This document shows, one piece after another, positions 34,300-48,080 of a stretch of DNA of 64,000 nt. Position 1 is the stretch's first letter; every line of letters begins with the position of its first letter. The translations under genes were made by a program, and so were the position numbers. Source of the DNA: Pseudozyma flocculosa PF-1. Taxonomy: Eukaryota > Basidiomycota > Ustilaginomycetes > Ustilaginales > Ustilaginaceae. The notes under the pieces were generated by a model. That model was not told the DNA's origin. It saw nothing but the letters and a program-made list of their open reading frames with translations, and searched no databases. The DNA lies in assembly GCF_000417875.1 (NCBI RefSeq), contig NW_006920871.1:862060-926059 (forward strand). The letters run 5' to 3'.

Positions 34300-37200
34300 A
34301 TGGACGTGAGTAGTCTGATCTGATGGCACGGCCCACCCTGGCGCCGCTGCGTGGTTGAAATCGAATCGCCGGCTGAAGGCTGACAGAGTGATGCCCCTTC
34401 TCCTGGCCGACGTCGCCTTTCCCTCATCCCGACCGCCTCGCAGCCCTCTTTCGTTCAAGGGTTGCATCAGCTCTTGGCGCAGACCAACGTGCCGGACACG
34501 GCCGCCGTCAAGGCCGCCACCGACGCGCTGCAGAACCAGTACTACAAGAACCCCGCCTGCGTGCCGGCGCTCTTTGAGATCCTCGCCACCTCGCCCGACC
34601 AGGCCGTCCGCCAGCTGGCCGCCGTCGAGCTGCGAAAGCGCCTCGCCAAGAGCCAGAAGGTGTGGGCCAAGCAGACGGTCGAGGTGCGCAACGGCATCAA
34701 GGTCAAGCTCCTCGAGATTGTCACCAACGAGGCGACGTGAGTGTCCGCCCCTGAGTGGACGGGTCGCCAGCCTCGGGCTTTGTCGATCCTTCGTCCTCGC
34801 TCTGCGCGCCACCTCATCTGACACATCTGGCTCGTCCCGCAATACTCACTCCCCTCGTCTACGCCGATTCTCCGCCCTGCAGGCCCATCGTCCGGAATGC
34901 CATCGCCCGCGTCATTTCCGAGATTGCCAAGCGCGAGCTGCCGACGGGCACGTGGCCCGACCTGCTGCCCTTCCTCTTCAACGCCGCCGAGTCGTCCAAC
35001 GCCAGCCACCGCCAGGTTTCGATCTTTGTCTTCTACACGGTCCTCGAGACGTTTGTCGACGGCGGCGACGTCCTCGAGCAGCAGCTGCCCCAGATCATGC
35101 AGCTGTTTGCCAAGAGCCTGCAGGACCCGGAGAGCATCGAGGTCCGCATCACGACGGTCCGCGCGCTCGGCAAGGTGGCCCAGAACCTCGACAACGACGC
35201 CTCGGCCGACCTGGTGGCGATGCAGTCGGCCGTGCCCCAGATGGTCGGCGTGCTCAACCAGTGCCTCGAGTCGAGCAACCAGGAGGGCGTCCGCCAGATC
35301 CTCGACGTCCTCGAGGAGATCTGCATGCTCGAGGTGCCCATCATCTCGAACCACATCGCCGAGCTCATTGACTTTTTCCTCGCCAACGGCGCCAACAAGG
35401 ACCACGAGGAGGACCTCCGCCTCATGTGCCTCAACTCGCTCATCTGGACGTGCTCCTACAAGCGGTCCAAGGTGCAGAGCCTCGGCCTGGCCAAGCCCAT
35501 GATCGCCCGGCTGATGCCCATCGCCGTCGAGGAGGACTCGGACGACGCCGACGAGGACTCGCCCTCGCGCCTCGCCCTCCGCGTCATCGACAGCCTCGCC
35601 ACCGAGCTGCCGCCCAGCCACGTCTTCCCCGCCCTCCTCGAGCAGATGCAGACCTACATGAGCAACCCGGACCCGCACCACCGCAAGGCGGCCATGATGG
35701 CGTTCGGCGTCTCGGTCGAGGGCTGCTCCGAGTATATCCGCCCGCACATGAACGACCTCTGGCCGTTTGTCGAGGCCGGCCTCAAGGACCCGCACACCGT
35801 CGTCCGCAAGGCTGCCTGCGTCGCCCTCGGCTGCCTCTGCGAGATGCTCGAAGAGGAGTGCGCCGCCAAGCACGCGTCGCTGCTGCCCGTCATCATGGAG
35901 CTCGTCAACGACCCCGAGACGCAGCGCTCGGCGTGCACCGCCCTCGACTCGCTCCTCGAAGTCATGGGCAACGACATCTCCCAGTACCTGCCCGCCATCA
36001 TGGAGCGCCTCGCCGGCCTCCTCGAGACGGCGCCGCTGCCCGTCAAGGCCACCGTCACGGGCGCCATCGGCTCCGCCGCCCACGCCTCCAAGGAGGGCTT
36101 CCTGCCCTACTTCCAGCAGACGATGCAGCGGATCCAGCCCTTCCTGTTGCTCAAGGAGGAGGGCGACGAGATGGACCTGCGCGGCATCACCACCGACACC
36201 GTCGGCACGTTCGCCGAGGCCGTCGGCAAGGAGGCCTTCCGCCCCTACTTCCAGGACCTCATGAAGCTCGCCTTTGAGGGCATGGAGCTCCAGAACCCAC
36301 GCCTGCGCGAGTGCAGCTTCATCTTCTTTGCCGTCATGTCGCGCGTCTTTGGCGAGGAGTTCTCGCCCTTCCTGCCCCACGTCGTCCCCAAGCTCATCGA
36401 GAGCTGCCAGCAGTCGGAGCACGACCCCGTGCCCGGCGCCTCGGGCGACGGCACCATCAACGGCATCGGCATCCCCGGCGCCAGCACCGGCGGCGACGAC
36501 GACGACGACGACGACGGATTTGTCGACATCGACGAGCTCAACGACGCCTTCCTCAACGTCAACTCGGCGGTGGCCATCGAGAAGGAGGTCGCCGCCGACT
36601 CGCTCGGCGAGATCTTTGCGCACACCAAGCAGGGCTTCCTGCCCTATGTCCAGCAGTCGGTCGAGCAGCTCGTCATCCTGCTCGAGCACTTCTACCAGGG
36701 CATCCGCAAGAGCTCCGTCTCGGCCCTCTTCACCTTCATCAACACCCTCAACGAGATGAGCAACCCGCAGGAGTGGCAGCCGGGCATCCAGGTCAAGGTG
36801 CCCCTCAACCCCGAGGTGCAGAAGCTCGTCAGCGCCGTCATCCCGGCGGTCATGGAGATGTGGGAGAGCGAAGACGACCGGTGAGTACGCGATCCTTGTG
36901 TGAAACCAAACGGCGGCGTCGGCGGCCCCCACGCCCTCCAGCCCGCCCCCTCCACCGGACATCCTCCTCCGGGCCCGTCCAGAAGGATGACACAACAACA
37001 TCAACTCAGCTCACAATGATGTCCGCCATCAACGGACCGTGATCATAACGTGTTTCAACATCTCTGACCTCTCTACGCCACTCGCCGTTTGTCGTCTTCG
37101 GACGCGGCGAGGGCCGAGATGGGACGGGCATGGAGGACCGTGTGGAGGGGAGGTGGCCGCCGCTGCCGATGCCGTCGCCCATCGCCTGCGTCGCTGCCGC

Positions 37201-38192
37201 AGCTTTGCTGATCCCTTGCACTGTTCCCATCTCCCCGCCCCGCTCTCTGCCGCGCACCTAGCACCGCCGCCATCGAGATCTGCCAGTCGCTGGCCGAGTG
37301 CCTCAACAAGAACGGCCCGGCCATCATCGCTCCGGACCACCTCGACGTGGTGTGCACCTACACGATCATGATCCTCGAGAAGAAGAGCCCGCCGCAGCTC
37401 GATTCGGAGATCCCCGAGGAGGACAACGAGGAGGCGTCCGAGTACGAGTCGGTGCTCATCTCGGCCGCTTCGGACCTGGTGGGCGCCATGGCCAACGTGC
37501 TCGGCGACGACTTTGTCCAGCCGCTCAAGCAGTTCATGCCGCAGATCATGAAGTACTACACGCCCGGCCGTTCGGTGAGCGACCGCGCCACGGCGATCGG
37601 CTCGCTGGGCGAGATCATCACGGGCATGAAGCAGGCCATCACGCCCTTCACCCAGGACGTCCTGTCGCTGCTGTCGCGCGCCCTGTCGGACGAGGAGGCG
37701 TCGGTGCGCTCCAACGCCGTGTTTGCCTCGGGCGTCCTCATCGAGAACAGCGAGACGGACCTCAGCTCGCACTTCCCCGCGCTGCTGAGCGCCATCCGCC
37801 CCTTCTTTGACAAGGCCGACGGCGAGAGCGACGAGGTCAAGACGGCGCGCGACAACGCCTGCGGCTGCCTCGCCCGGATGATCATCAAGAACAACGACGC
37901 GCTGCCGCTCGACCAGGCGCTGCCCACCCTATTCTCCTCGCTCCCCCTGCAGAAGGACATGGCGGAGTGGACGCCCGTGCTGCACTGCATGATGAACCTG
38001 ATCCAGGCCAACAACGCGGTCGCCACGCAGCACATTGACACGATCCTGCAGCTGTTTGCCCACGTCCTCGGCTCGGACGACAACAGCCTGGGCGGGTTGC
38101 TGCGCGGCCAGGTGTGCGGCTTCATCAGCCAGCTCAACTCGCAGATCCCCGACAAGGTCCAGGCCGCCGGCCTGCAGCAGTACCTCGTCTAG
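34300..38192 (+). CDS. KAP123: Importin-beta family nuclear import receptor, Kap123/importin-4-like
   Basis: Exons 34300-34305 (only ATGGAC), 34444-34736, 34883-36880 and 37262-38192 give 1075 aa. The joined N-terminus reads MDPSFVQGLHQLLAQTN, the usual start of this family. The importin-beta N-terminal HEAT repeat follows with AVRQLAAVELRKRLAK, then HEAT repeats throughout (for example HRKAAMMAFGVSVEGC and VVRKAACVALGCLCEML). An acidic loop DDDDDDDGFVDIDE sits near residues 640-650, where importins contact cargo or Ran. Kap123/importin-4 imports ribosomal proteins and histones H3/H4. Length matches yeast Kap123 (about 1110 aa). A CAAG acceptor nearer to exon 2 would break the frame, so the CGCAG at 34443 is preferred. 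Confidence 0.93.
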
Positions 38193-40811
38193 ACGCGACG
38201 GTGCCCGCGCGCCCCGCCTTCCCCGGGCCGGCCGGCCAGCTGGCGTCTCGCCCCATCGCCCTTCTGTCGTTGCTGTTAGAAGATGCGGCGGTCGCGGGAC
38301 ACCGCCGTTTGGCCATCATACCATACCTCGCCAGGGCTCGCCACCCGGCGCCCCGCCACGGCATCGGCGTCCGCCCTGCGCCCCCCACCCCCCGCATTCC
38401 CGGTCTGCACTCTTTTTCCCTCGCAACAACACGCACACTTACTCATACCCGCGAGTAGTCAGCCCCGGCGGCCGAGGAGGTCGGCCTCTCTCTGCCCCAT
38501 TGCGACGCGCCGACGCGCCGTCTCGGCGTAGCGGCGGCGGACGCAGTTTGGCAAGGCCCCCTCTGACGCTTCCGAGGCTCGATTTGCTCACACGACAATG
38601 CTCCCAGGTCCTTTCGGGAAGGACGCAACCTTGATTCCTCTTCGCCTTCTTGTCACACTTCCTTCTTTTTTCTCCCTCCCTCGTTATCCCTCCTTGTTCA
38701 TGGTCTTTTTCCTTTAGCCCCCTCCTCTGACTCGTCGTAATATCTCGTCCTCCGTTTGTGGCGTGTTTCTGATCCTTGCTCGGCGGCGGTGGTGGTGGCG
38801 GTGATAAGGCGAGCAAGAGCGACGACGACGAGGCCTGGCCGTCAAGAGTGGCTGCGGCAGCGCCTCGGTCGGTCGGTCGACCGACCAGTTTCGGAGCCGT
38901 GGCCGGTAGCGAGCAGCGCGGCTGGGCTGAGCTGGCCCGCTGGGATTTTCCTGGCTGCCTGGCTGTACGTGTGGCTGCAGCCGTGCAGACGCCGAGGTGC
39001 AGCCAGCAGCAGCGGCTGAGACCGGCCGGCCGGACGTAACCTACGTGTCAGAGCAGCGCAGCGCTGCCAGCCCGTGAGCCCCGTGCGTGTGCCAGAGATC
39101 GAGGCAGGTGGGCTTCAGGATGCGGTTCCAGGCGGCGTACATGGACCTCGCTCCTGGACAGGCCGGCCTTGACAATCGAGCAAGCAAGCAAGGAAGCCGG
39201 CAAGCAAGCAAGGGAGGGCTCGAGGAGGGGAGGGGAAGCCCAACATGGCAGGTGGCTGCTGCTGCTTGATCCAGCTGAAATTCAGAGCTCGAGCTCACGC
39301 GCGGGCCAGCTGGCAAAACCAGCCCCCAGCGGCGGCGCGAGGGAAGAAAAAAACCCCTGCCTCGCCACGGCGCCAGGCAGGCCTGTTGGCCTGCTGAACA
39401 GCGAGCCAGCCAGCCTGGCGCCAGAGAGGGAGAGAGAGAGAGAGGCTAGGCCGGGAGAGCACGCGCGTGGATGTGCAGGCCGAGGGCAGGGACGAAGCAG
39501 CAAGCAAACAGCAAGCAAGCAGCCAGGAAAAAGTCGGGCACGCTCCGAGGCCAGTGTGCCAGCAGACGGGCGAGGCGCAGCAGGCAGGCAGGCAGGCTAG
39601 GACCTCAATCACCCCAGCCCCCGGCCCAGCGCAGCCTACCAGCCAAGCCTAGCCTGCCCCTTTGAGAGGCCAGGCAGGCAGCGCAGCCAACGAGGGCGCG
39701 TGCGTGTGTGGGTGCGTGCGTGGGTCGGCCCAGCAGGGCTGGCAGCCAGCAGCCAGCAGCCAGCAAGCTTCGCGAGGCAAGCCGAGGGGAGGCCTGGCCT
39801 GGCCTGCCCTTGCTGCCTGTGGCCTGACTGACCTGCGAAGGCGCCCCGACCATCTTCGGCTGCCAGACTGCCTGACTGCTGGCCCCTCAGCCCCTTCGTC
39901 CTCGCTCCTGCCTGTTCGCCTTTGCCCCCTCGCCGGATATCGACCAACGCCGCCGACGCCACGACAGCCCCGGCCCGTCTCACCGTCACCACCTCAACCA
40001 CCACCACCACCACCACCGTCGTCACCCACGGCTACCGCTTCACCCTGCCGTCCTCCTCCCTCTCCTCTTCTCTCCTCGGCCCGCGTCAGCCTCTCGGTGT
40101 CCGCCACCAAAGCCTCGGTCTCGCCCGCCCCGTTTCGCCCTTCCTTTGAACCCCACTCGCGACGTTGACGTTCTGCGCTCGCCGACCACGCAGCGGGTTA
40201 GATTAGCAAGTTACCTAGACGCCGCTGCTTTCCTCGCCTCGGCCCTTTTGATTGCCTCCTGGCCATCTGGCACCGGCCCTTGCCCGCCTCCCTCGTCGCT
40301 GGTCGCGCATTGGGCTGTCCTTGCACTCGACGGTAGCAAAAGCTCAACCGACATCGCCGTTGCTCGCATCACCGCACCGAGGACCACCGTCAACTGCCGG
40401 TCCACTTGACGACACGCAACTGCTGCCTACAGGAGAGGCCGGCCCTTTTCCCCCGCCGCCCCACCCTCCTTCACCTCGGTCGTACCTCTGGCAGGCGAGC
40501 CAGTCCGCCATTGGCGCAGACCCTCTGCCCTTTCGCCGAGCTATACGCGCTGGTCGTAGCGAAAGCAGACGTTCCGTCTGCATCACCTTGTCTCGACCCT
40601 CCCCGGCCTGATCAGGCTCGACCTCACCTTCCTGGCCCGGCTCACCGCGCCCTGAGAGGCTTTGACCCGCTCTGCCTCTTGTCACTGTCGTCGCCGCCGT
40701 CGCCGCCGCCGCTTGATAGACTGGCTGCGCCCCCTGTCCTGGCTACAGAGAGGCGCCACGACCACTCCCACCTAGACTGCTTCTTCTCTACTCGCAAACA
40801 CCACAGCAACC
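38193..40811. other. 2.6-kb intergenic region Kap123 to myosin V
   Basis: Contains the importin 3' UTR and the myosin promoter and leader. Tracts of GCAAGCAAG (39180-39210, 39500-39525), GGCAGGCAGG (39585-39597) and a CACCACC tract (39990-40020) are visible. No coding family, tRNA or known RNA gene was recognised. Confidence 0.45.
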
Positions 40812-43800
40812 ATGGCCCCAGCGGCCTCGGACCTGCTCGCGACGTACGTCGTCGGCACCAAGGCGTGGTTCGCCGACAAGGAGAATGGCTGGATCAGCGC
40901 CACGCTGGCCAAGCCCGTGGCCAGATCGGCCTCGGGCGACGTGACGCTCGAATTTGTCCTCGACGACACTGGCGCCACAAAGACGGTCACCACATCCGAG
41001 GCCAAGCTGGCCGGCGCCAACGGCGACGAGGAGCTCCCGCCGCTGCGCAACCCTCCGCTGCTCGAGGCCACCGATGACCTGACAAATCTCAGTTACCTCA
41101 ACGAGCCTGCTGGTGAGTCGTCGGCCGCTGGCCGCGAAACCGCCTCGCCTCGACTCGAATGCGGTCGACCGTGCGCTCACCATGCTGACCTTGCCTTGCG
41201 ACCCTTGGTTCGCCTCTCTGCTTTGGCCCCTCCCTCCTCACCCGCGCCGCAGTGCTACACACCATCCTCAACCGCTACTCGCAGCGCCTGATCTACACCT
41301 ACTCTGGCATCGTCCTGATCGCCGTCAACCCCTTCTACGGCCTCAGCCTGTACAGTCCGGAGATCATCCAGGCCTACTCGGGCAAGCGCAAGGGCGAGCT
41401 TGAGCCGCACCTGTTCGCCATCGCAGAGGACGCCTACCGCTGCATGATCCGCGATGTCAAGGATCAGACGATTGTCGTCAGCGGAGAGAGCGGAGCCGGC
41501 AAGACGGTGTCGGCCAAGTACATCATGCGGTACTTTGCCACGGTCGAGGACCCGGACCGCCCCGGCAGCCGCAAGGCCGGGGCCAGCGGCAAGGACTCGA
41601 GCGGCATGAGCGAGACCGAGCAGCAGATCCTCGCCACCAACCCGATCATGGAGGCGTTCGGCAACGCCAAGACGACGCGCAACGACAACTCGTCGCGCTT
41701 CGGCAAGTACCTCGAGATCCTCTTTGACCGGGAGCACGAGATCGTCGGCGCCAAGATGCGCACCTTCCTGCTTGAGCGCAGCCGCCTCGTCTACCAGCCC
41801 GAGTCGGAGCGCAACTACCACATCTTCTACCAGCTCTGCGCCGGCGCGCCGTCGTCGGAGAAAAAGGACCTCGGACTCGAGGACGCGTCCAAGTTCAGCT
41901 ACCTCAATCAGGGCGGGCCGAGCGCACTGTCGATCGGCGGCGTCGACGATGCCGAGGAGTTCAAGGCGACGCAAAAGGCGCTCAGCACGGTCGGCGTCAA
42001 GATCGAGAAGCAGTGGCAGATCTTCCGCCTGCTGGCGGCGCTGCTCCACCTCGGCAACATCTCGATCGCCGCCTCGCGCAACGACGCCATGCTGGCCGAC
42101 GACGAGCCGAGCCTCTTCATGGCGACCAAGATGCTGGGCATCGACCTCAACGAGTTCCGCAAGTGGACGGTCAAGAAGCAGCTGCAGACGCGCGGCGAAA
42201 AGGTCATCACCAACCTCACCCAGGCCCAGGCGGTGGTGGTGCGGGACTCGGTGGCCAAGTACATCTACACGGGCCTCTTTGACTGGCTCGTCGACCAGAT
42301 GAACACTTCGCTCGCCCTCGGCTCGAGCACGACGCGCCAGTCGATGATCGGCGTGCTCGACATCTACGGCTTCGAGCGCTTCAAGGTCAACTCGTACGAG
42401 CAGTTCTGCATCAACTATGCAAACGAGCGGCTCCAGCACGAGTTCAACCACCACGTCTTCAAACTGGAGCAGGAGGAGTACCTGCAGGAGCAGATCAGCT
42501 GGACCTTTATCGACTTTTCCGACAACCAGCCGTGCATCGACATGATCGAGGGCAAGCTCGGCGTCCTCTCGCTCCTCGACGAGGAGTCGCGCCTGCCGTC
42601 GGGCTCCGACGAGTCGTTTGTCCAGAAGCTCTACACGCAGATGGACAAGCGGCCCGAGTTCAAGAACGCCTTCAAGAAGCCGCGCTTCGGCCAGACGTCG
42701 TTCACCGTGTGCCACTACGCCCTCGACGTCGAGTATGCCAGCGCGGGCTTTGTCGAGAAGAACAAGGACGCCGTGCCCGACGAGCACCTCGCGCTGCTCA
42801 CCAACACGTCCAACAGCTTCCTCAAGGAGGTCCTCGATACGGCCCACAGCGGGTCCAAGGTCGAGGAGCCGCCGGCGACGGCGGCGACCGCAGNNNNNNN
42901 NNNNNNNNNNNNNNNNNNNNNNNNNNNNNNNNNNNNNNNNNNNNNNNNNNNNNNNNNNNNNNNNNNNNNNNNNNNNNNNNNNNNNNNNNNNNNNNNNNNN
43001 NNNNNNNNNNNNNNNNNNNNCAGGTGCCGCCGGCGCCGGGCCCGGTGCGGCCAAGCCGGCCCCGCGCAAGATTGGCGGCGGCGGCATGGTCAAGAAGCCG
43101 ACGCTCGGCTCGCAGTTCAAGAGCTCGCTCATCAGCCTGATGGCGACCATCGACAGCACCAACGTCCACTACATCCGCTGCATCAAGCCCAACGAGGCTA
43201 AGCGGGCGTGGGAGGTGGAGCCGCAGAACGTGCTCGGCCAGCTGCGGGCGTGCGGCGTGCTCGAGACGATCCGCATCTCGTGCGCCGGCTACCCCTCGAG
43301 GTGGACCTTCGAGGACTTTGCCCAGCGCTACTACATGCTCGTGTCGTCGGACCGGTGGGACATGTCGGACATTGCCAAGGCCAAGGCGCTCGCCTCGGAC
43401 ATCCTCGCCTCGACCATCGTCGAAAAGGACAAGTACCAGATCGGACTCACCAAGATCTTCTTCCGCGCCGGCATGCTGGCCCAGTTCGAGCAACGCCGCA
43501 CCGACCGGCTCAACGCCCTCACGACGCTGATCCAGAAGAACCTGCGCAGGCACGTCTACCAGAAGCGCTACCAGACGATGCGGACCAGCTCGATCAAGAT
43601 CCAGTCGTGGTGGCGCATGCAGCTGGCGATCCGCTACGTGTCCGACCTGCGCCGCAACACGGCGGCCACGACGATCCAGACGGCGTGCCGCGGCTTCCTG
43701 GCGCGCCGCCACTACCTCGCCACGCGCGACGCCGTCGTCAAGATCCAGAGCTTGGCGCGCGGGCGGGCGGTGCGCGCCACGTACCGCACGGCCAAGGTCG

Positions 43801-46076
43801 ACTTTGCCGCCACGCGGCTGCAGAGCATGCTGCGCGGCGCGCTGGTGCGGATGCAGTACCACCGCGAGCGCCAGGGCGTCATCCACCTCCAGTCGTGCTA
43901 CCGCCGCCGGCTGGCCAAAAAGGAGCTGGTGGCGCGCCGTAACGAGGCCAAGTCGGTGTCGCACTTTAAGGAGGTGTCGTACAAGCTCGAGAACAAGGTG
44001 GTGGAGCTGACGCAGAACCTGCAGAAGCGCGTCAAGGACAACAAGGAGCTGGCCAGCAAGATCCGGGCGCTCGAGGCGCAGATCCTGACCTGGCAGGGGC
44101 GCTACGACGAGCTCGACGGCAAGGCGCGCAGCCTGCAGGAGGAGGTCGACAAGCCGACGGTGGCGCTGGCCGAGTTCGAGGCGCTGCTGGCGGCCAAGCG
44201 CGAGCTCGACGCCAAGCAGGAGGGCTCGCTCAAGCGCATCGCCGAGCAGGAGAAGCGGATCGCCGAACTGTCGTCGGAGATCGAGCGGCAGGCCGAGGAG
44301 CTCCAGGCGCGCGTCGAGGCGCTCAAGGGCGCCACCAAGACGTCCGAGGAGGACCTGGCGACTATGGCGTCGCTGCGCTCCGAGGTGGCGTCGCTGCGAG
44401 AGCAGCTCAACCGCGCCAACGCCCTCAACACGCTGCAGAAGAACTCGCAGCGCATCGAGAACGCGGCGCCGCCCGTCTTCAACATGGCGACGGGCAAGGA
44501 GAACGGGTACGCGACGACGGGCAGCAAGCGGCGGCCCCGGCGGCACAGCGAGGCGGGCCCCTGGAGCGACACGCCCATGGGCGGCAAGGACGAGCACGAG
44601 GAGGCCATGCTGGCCGCCAAGCGCAGCGCCGCCAACGCCAACCGCCACGTGTCGGTCGCGTTTGGCGCCGACGGCCAGGTGCCCGGCTTCGGCGCCCGCA
44701 GCGCCGGCGGCGTCGGCGGCTACGACGACGACTACGACGACGACGACCCGTCTGAGGAAATCATCCGGATCCTCGAAAACGAGGAGCAGCTCGACGAGGA
44801 CGTGCTCAACGGCCTGATCCGCTTCCTCAAGGTGCCGGCGCCGAGCCTGCAGAACCCGCCGTCGCCCAAGGAGGTCCTCTTCCCCGCCCACCTCATCAGC
44901 CTGGTGACCAACGAGATGTGGAAGTACGGGCTGGTGCGCGAGAGCGAGCGCTTCCTGGCCAACGTGATGCAGACGATCCAGCAGCACGTGATGAGCTTCA
45001 CGGGCGACGACGCCATCGTGCCGGGCATCTTTTGGCTGTCCAACGTGCACGAGATCCTCTCGTTTGTCTGCATCGCCGAGTCGGACATGCTGCAGGGCAT
45101 CGGCCCGGGCGTCGACGGCGCGGCGCGCTCGTTTGAGTGGGGCGACTACGAGCGGCTGGTGACGATTGTCAAGCACGACCTCGACAGCCTCGAGTACAAC
45201 ATCTACCACACCTGGATGCAGGAGGCCAAGCGCAAGCTGCACAAGATGGTGATCCCGGCGCTCATCGAGAGCCAGTCGCTGCCCGGGTTTGTGACGAGCG
45301 AGAACTCGGGCCGCCTCTTTAACCGGCTCCTGTCCAACAACTCGAACCCGGCCTACACCATGGACGACATCCTGGCCATGCTCAACAAGGTGTGGAAGAG
45401 CCTCAAAAGCTACTACGTCGAGCCGTCGGTGACGCAGCAGGTCGTCACCGAGCTGCTCAAGCTGATTGGCGTGACGAGCTTCAACGACCTGCTGATGCGC
45501 CGCAACTTCTGCTCGTGGAAGCGCGCCATGCAGATCCAGTACAACATTACGCGGATCGAAGAGTGGTGCAAGTCGCACGACATGCCCGAGGGCACGCTGC
45601 AGCTCGAGCACCTGATGCAGGCCACCAAGCTGCTCCAGCTGAAAAAGGCGACGCTCGGCGACATCGACATCATCTACGACGTGTGCTGGATGCTGACGCC
45701 GACCCAGATCCAGAAGCTCATCTCGCACTACTTTGTCGCCGATTACGAGAACCCCATCTCGCCCGAGATCCTCAAGGCCGTCGCCGCCCGCGTCGTGCCA
45801 AACGACCGCAACGACCACCTCCTCCTGCCGCCCGAAGTCGACGAGGCCGGGCCCTACGAGCTGCCGCTGCCGCGCGAGGTGACTGGTGAGTTTACGACCC
45901 CAACGTTCCGGGTCGTCCACGTCTCGCCACTTTGCTGACCCGCGTCGCCCCCGCTCCTCCCCGCTCGCCCCTGCCCCTGCCCCTGCGCCTGCCTCGCCCC
46001 GACAGGCATCGAGACCTACTGCCCCGCCTACATTTCGGTACCCGCCATCCGTCGCCTGGCGAGCCGTGTCGCATAG
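40812..46076 (+). CDS. MYO5: Class V myosin heavy chain
   Basis: Exons 40812-41112, 41253-45885 and 46006-46076; an N gap (42894-43020) interrupts exon 2. The N-terminus has an SH3-like GTKAWFADKENGWISA. Motor motifs: P-loop GESGAGKT (178-185), switch I NDNSSRFGK, switch II DIYGFE, and HYIRCIKPNE. Several IQ motifs follow (IQKNLRRHVYQKRY, IQTACRGFLARR, LQSCYRRRLAKKE), then a coiled coil, an acidic linker and the DIL cargo domain ending in the short third exon. It carries secretory vesicles and organelles along actin. The reading frame differs before and after the N run, so the gap size is only an estimate; the missing part is loop 2 of the motor. Total length of roughly 1670 aa fits class V. 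Confidence 0.96.
42894..43020. other. Assembly gap (127 N) inside the myosin V gene
   Basis: N run within exon 2. The flanks are Ala/Gly/Pro-rich (EEPPATAATA before, GAAGAGPGAAKPAP after), so a repetitive GC-rich loop probably defeated assembly. It shifts the apparent frame. Confidence 0.99.
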
Positions 46077-48074
46077 AAGATGGACCCGCACCGCGCGCTC
46101 GCACAGAAGCCCACACCCTCCCACCCCTTCCTCCGGTCGCGTCATCGTTTCCCCTCTGCGACCGGCCCCACCCGACGTCCTTGTACACGACATACCAAAC
46201 GACGCCCCAGAGTCTCGCTGTCCTTTGCATGAACGAAGAATGAGAAAGAGTCTATCTATCGATTCATGTCCAGGGAGGTGCGCCTGTCCGATCGACGACC
46301 CCACCGCGCTGTGGTGGGGTCAGGGAAGGACGACATCGAGCGGGACCGGCCGGATCGGGAGCGGGCCGATGGAATGCCCAGTGGGCCGGCTTGGCCTGCC
46401 TGCCCGAATGGCCTGGCTAGAGAAGGGTGCGGTCCCTGGCCCCGATCGATCTGCCAGGCCAGGCTGGGCCTCCCCGCCGCCGACCTTGCTTGGTCCCTCG
46501 CTGCCCGCCACCACCTACCTCGCAGCTGTTCCTGGAGCCACGTCCGTCCATTGGGACATATCACTTTGCGTGCGCGATGGCGGGCGAGCGGGCGTGGTTC
46601 GAGACCATCGCTGCGCCCGCCTCCATCCCTGGCCTGGCCAGCCAGCCCCTTTCCTGCTTGGCCCGCCCTCATGTCGGTGGGCGTAGTTCTGATCCACTCA
46701 CTCGCCCACCCACCCACGTACGCCGGAGTGTGCGCCCCCTGATTTGGTTTGCGAGTCAGACAGCCTGACCTCGCCATGCATCCGCGACACCAGGCTGTGC
46801 CAACTCTGGATGGCGGCGTGTACGTGTGCGTCTACCTTGACGAGACGGGAAGGCGCAGCGGATTGACGGGACTGAAGCGCCCGCCGTGGTTGAGCCTCGC
46901 TCGGTGGTCGATTCCGAGGCCCAGATCGACGGGACCACCCTCAAGCAAGCCCAAGGCACACCCTACTCGAGTCAGAGCCAAAGGCGAGCGGTTCAGCCTT
47001 CACTCTCTCGGGCTGGCCGGCATGCCCGCCCTCCCTCCTGCTTGTTATCGCCCCCCGCCCCTCTGGATAAGCGTACGTATCGTTGGGCGGTTCGGACGGC
47101 CTGCGTTCCGATTCTGGCCGCGTCGCGTGATAACGGCCAGGCAGGACCTCGCCATGGACAGATAGACGTACGTACCGCTCGTTGGCGATCGTGACCTGCC
47201 ATCGTACCACACCGCCTCGCCCGACGGACGAGATCGACGAGCACGCCAGACGACGACAGACGACGACAATCGTCATCCATGGCACCACCGGCCGCCCAAT
47301 CTGGGAGGCGTCAGCATGCGCCTCGCCAAAGCGGAGAGTGCGGGGTAGATCAGCTGGGCGGGCCTGGCTGAGCATCCACAGAAGCGCCCTCCTGCCTTTG
47401 CTTGCTTGGCTTGCTCGCTGTGCATGGCAGGCCAGGCCAGGCCAGACCCACCTGGCCCGAAGTACGCGGGCCGACAGGTGAGCCATGCCTCGCCCAGGGC
47501 AGAGAGGGCTAGGCTGGGCTAAGCTAGGCGAGGCTAGGCCGGGTGATCGACGCGCCAGCCTGGAGCGCTGACGCGGCCCCGCGGCCAATTTCGAACCGGA
47601 ACCCCCAGGTGGAGGCACCGAACGCTGCAGATAGGCAAAGAAAGCAAGCAGCAGCTACATAAGGCAGCCGCTCGAGGTTGGCCCGGATTCTGATTTCTGA
47701 ATTTCTGCCGGCCCGCAGTCCAGGGCGCAGCGGCCGCAGAGGGGCGCCCCACCAGCTATAGGCCCCAGCGCGCTAGCAGGCGAGAGTCAGGGCGGGCAAG
47801 CTAAGGCGCTGGCTGGGCGGCCGGCCAGATTGGCAGGCAGGCAGGCAGGCCAGGCCCAGCAAACTCCGATGCAGCTCCGACTGCTCGGCCTGCACACTTT
47901 GGGTTGGCTTGCGTGGCCCCCCCCCTCGCCCCCTCGTCGCCGGCGTCAGAGTCACGCAGGCAGGCAGGCCGGTTGGCTGGCAAGCACAGCCTGGCCTGGC
48001 CTGCCAGCTCGCCCGACCCGCTCGCCACCCCCCTTGGCCCAGCGCTGACGACGCCCTTCCGCCCTCGCACTCGG
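46077..48074. other. Intergenic region myosin V to ubiquitin-AN1
   Basis: About 2 kb with many short CCAGGCC/GGCAGGC-type repeats (for example 47415-47455 and 47830-47855) and GACGACAGACGAC repeats near 47249-47270. No gene seen. Confidence 0.45.
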
Positions 48075-48080
48075 TATAAG
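48075..48080 (+). promoter_or_regulatory. TATA-like box of the ubiquitin-AN1 gene
   Basis: TATAAG in CGGTATAAGATCG, followed after about 30 bases by a CT-rich leader; it lies upstream of the probable 5' UTR intron. Confidence 0.45.

Noticed and set aside
34542..37004. Minus-strand ORF of 820 aa opposite the importin
   Set aside because: Shadow of the Kap123 coding exon; composition is Val/Leu/Asp/Gly-rich without motifs.
42822..46304. Minus-strand ORF of 1160 aa opposite myosin V
   Set aside because: It is antisense to well-defined IQ, coiled-coil and DIL sequence, has no family motif, and arises because GC-rich third positions avoid stops on the other strand.
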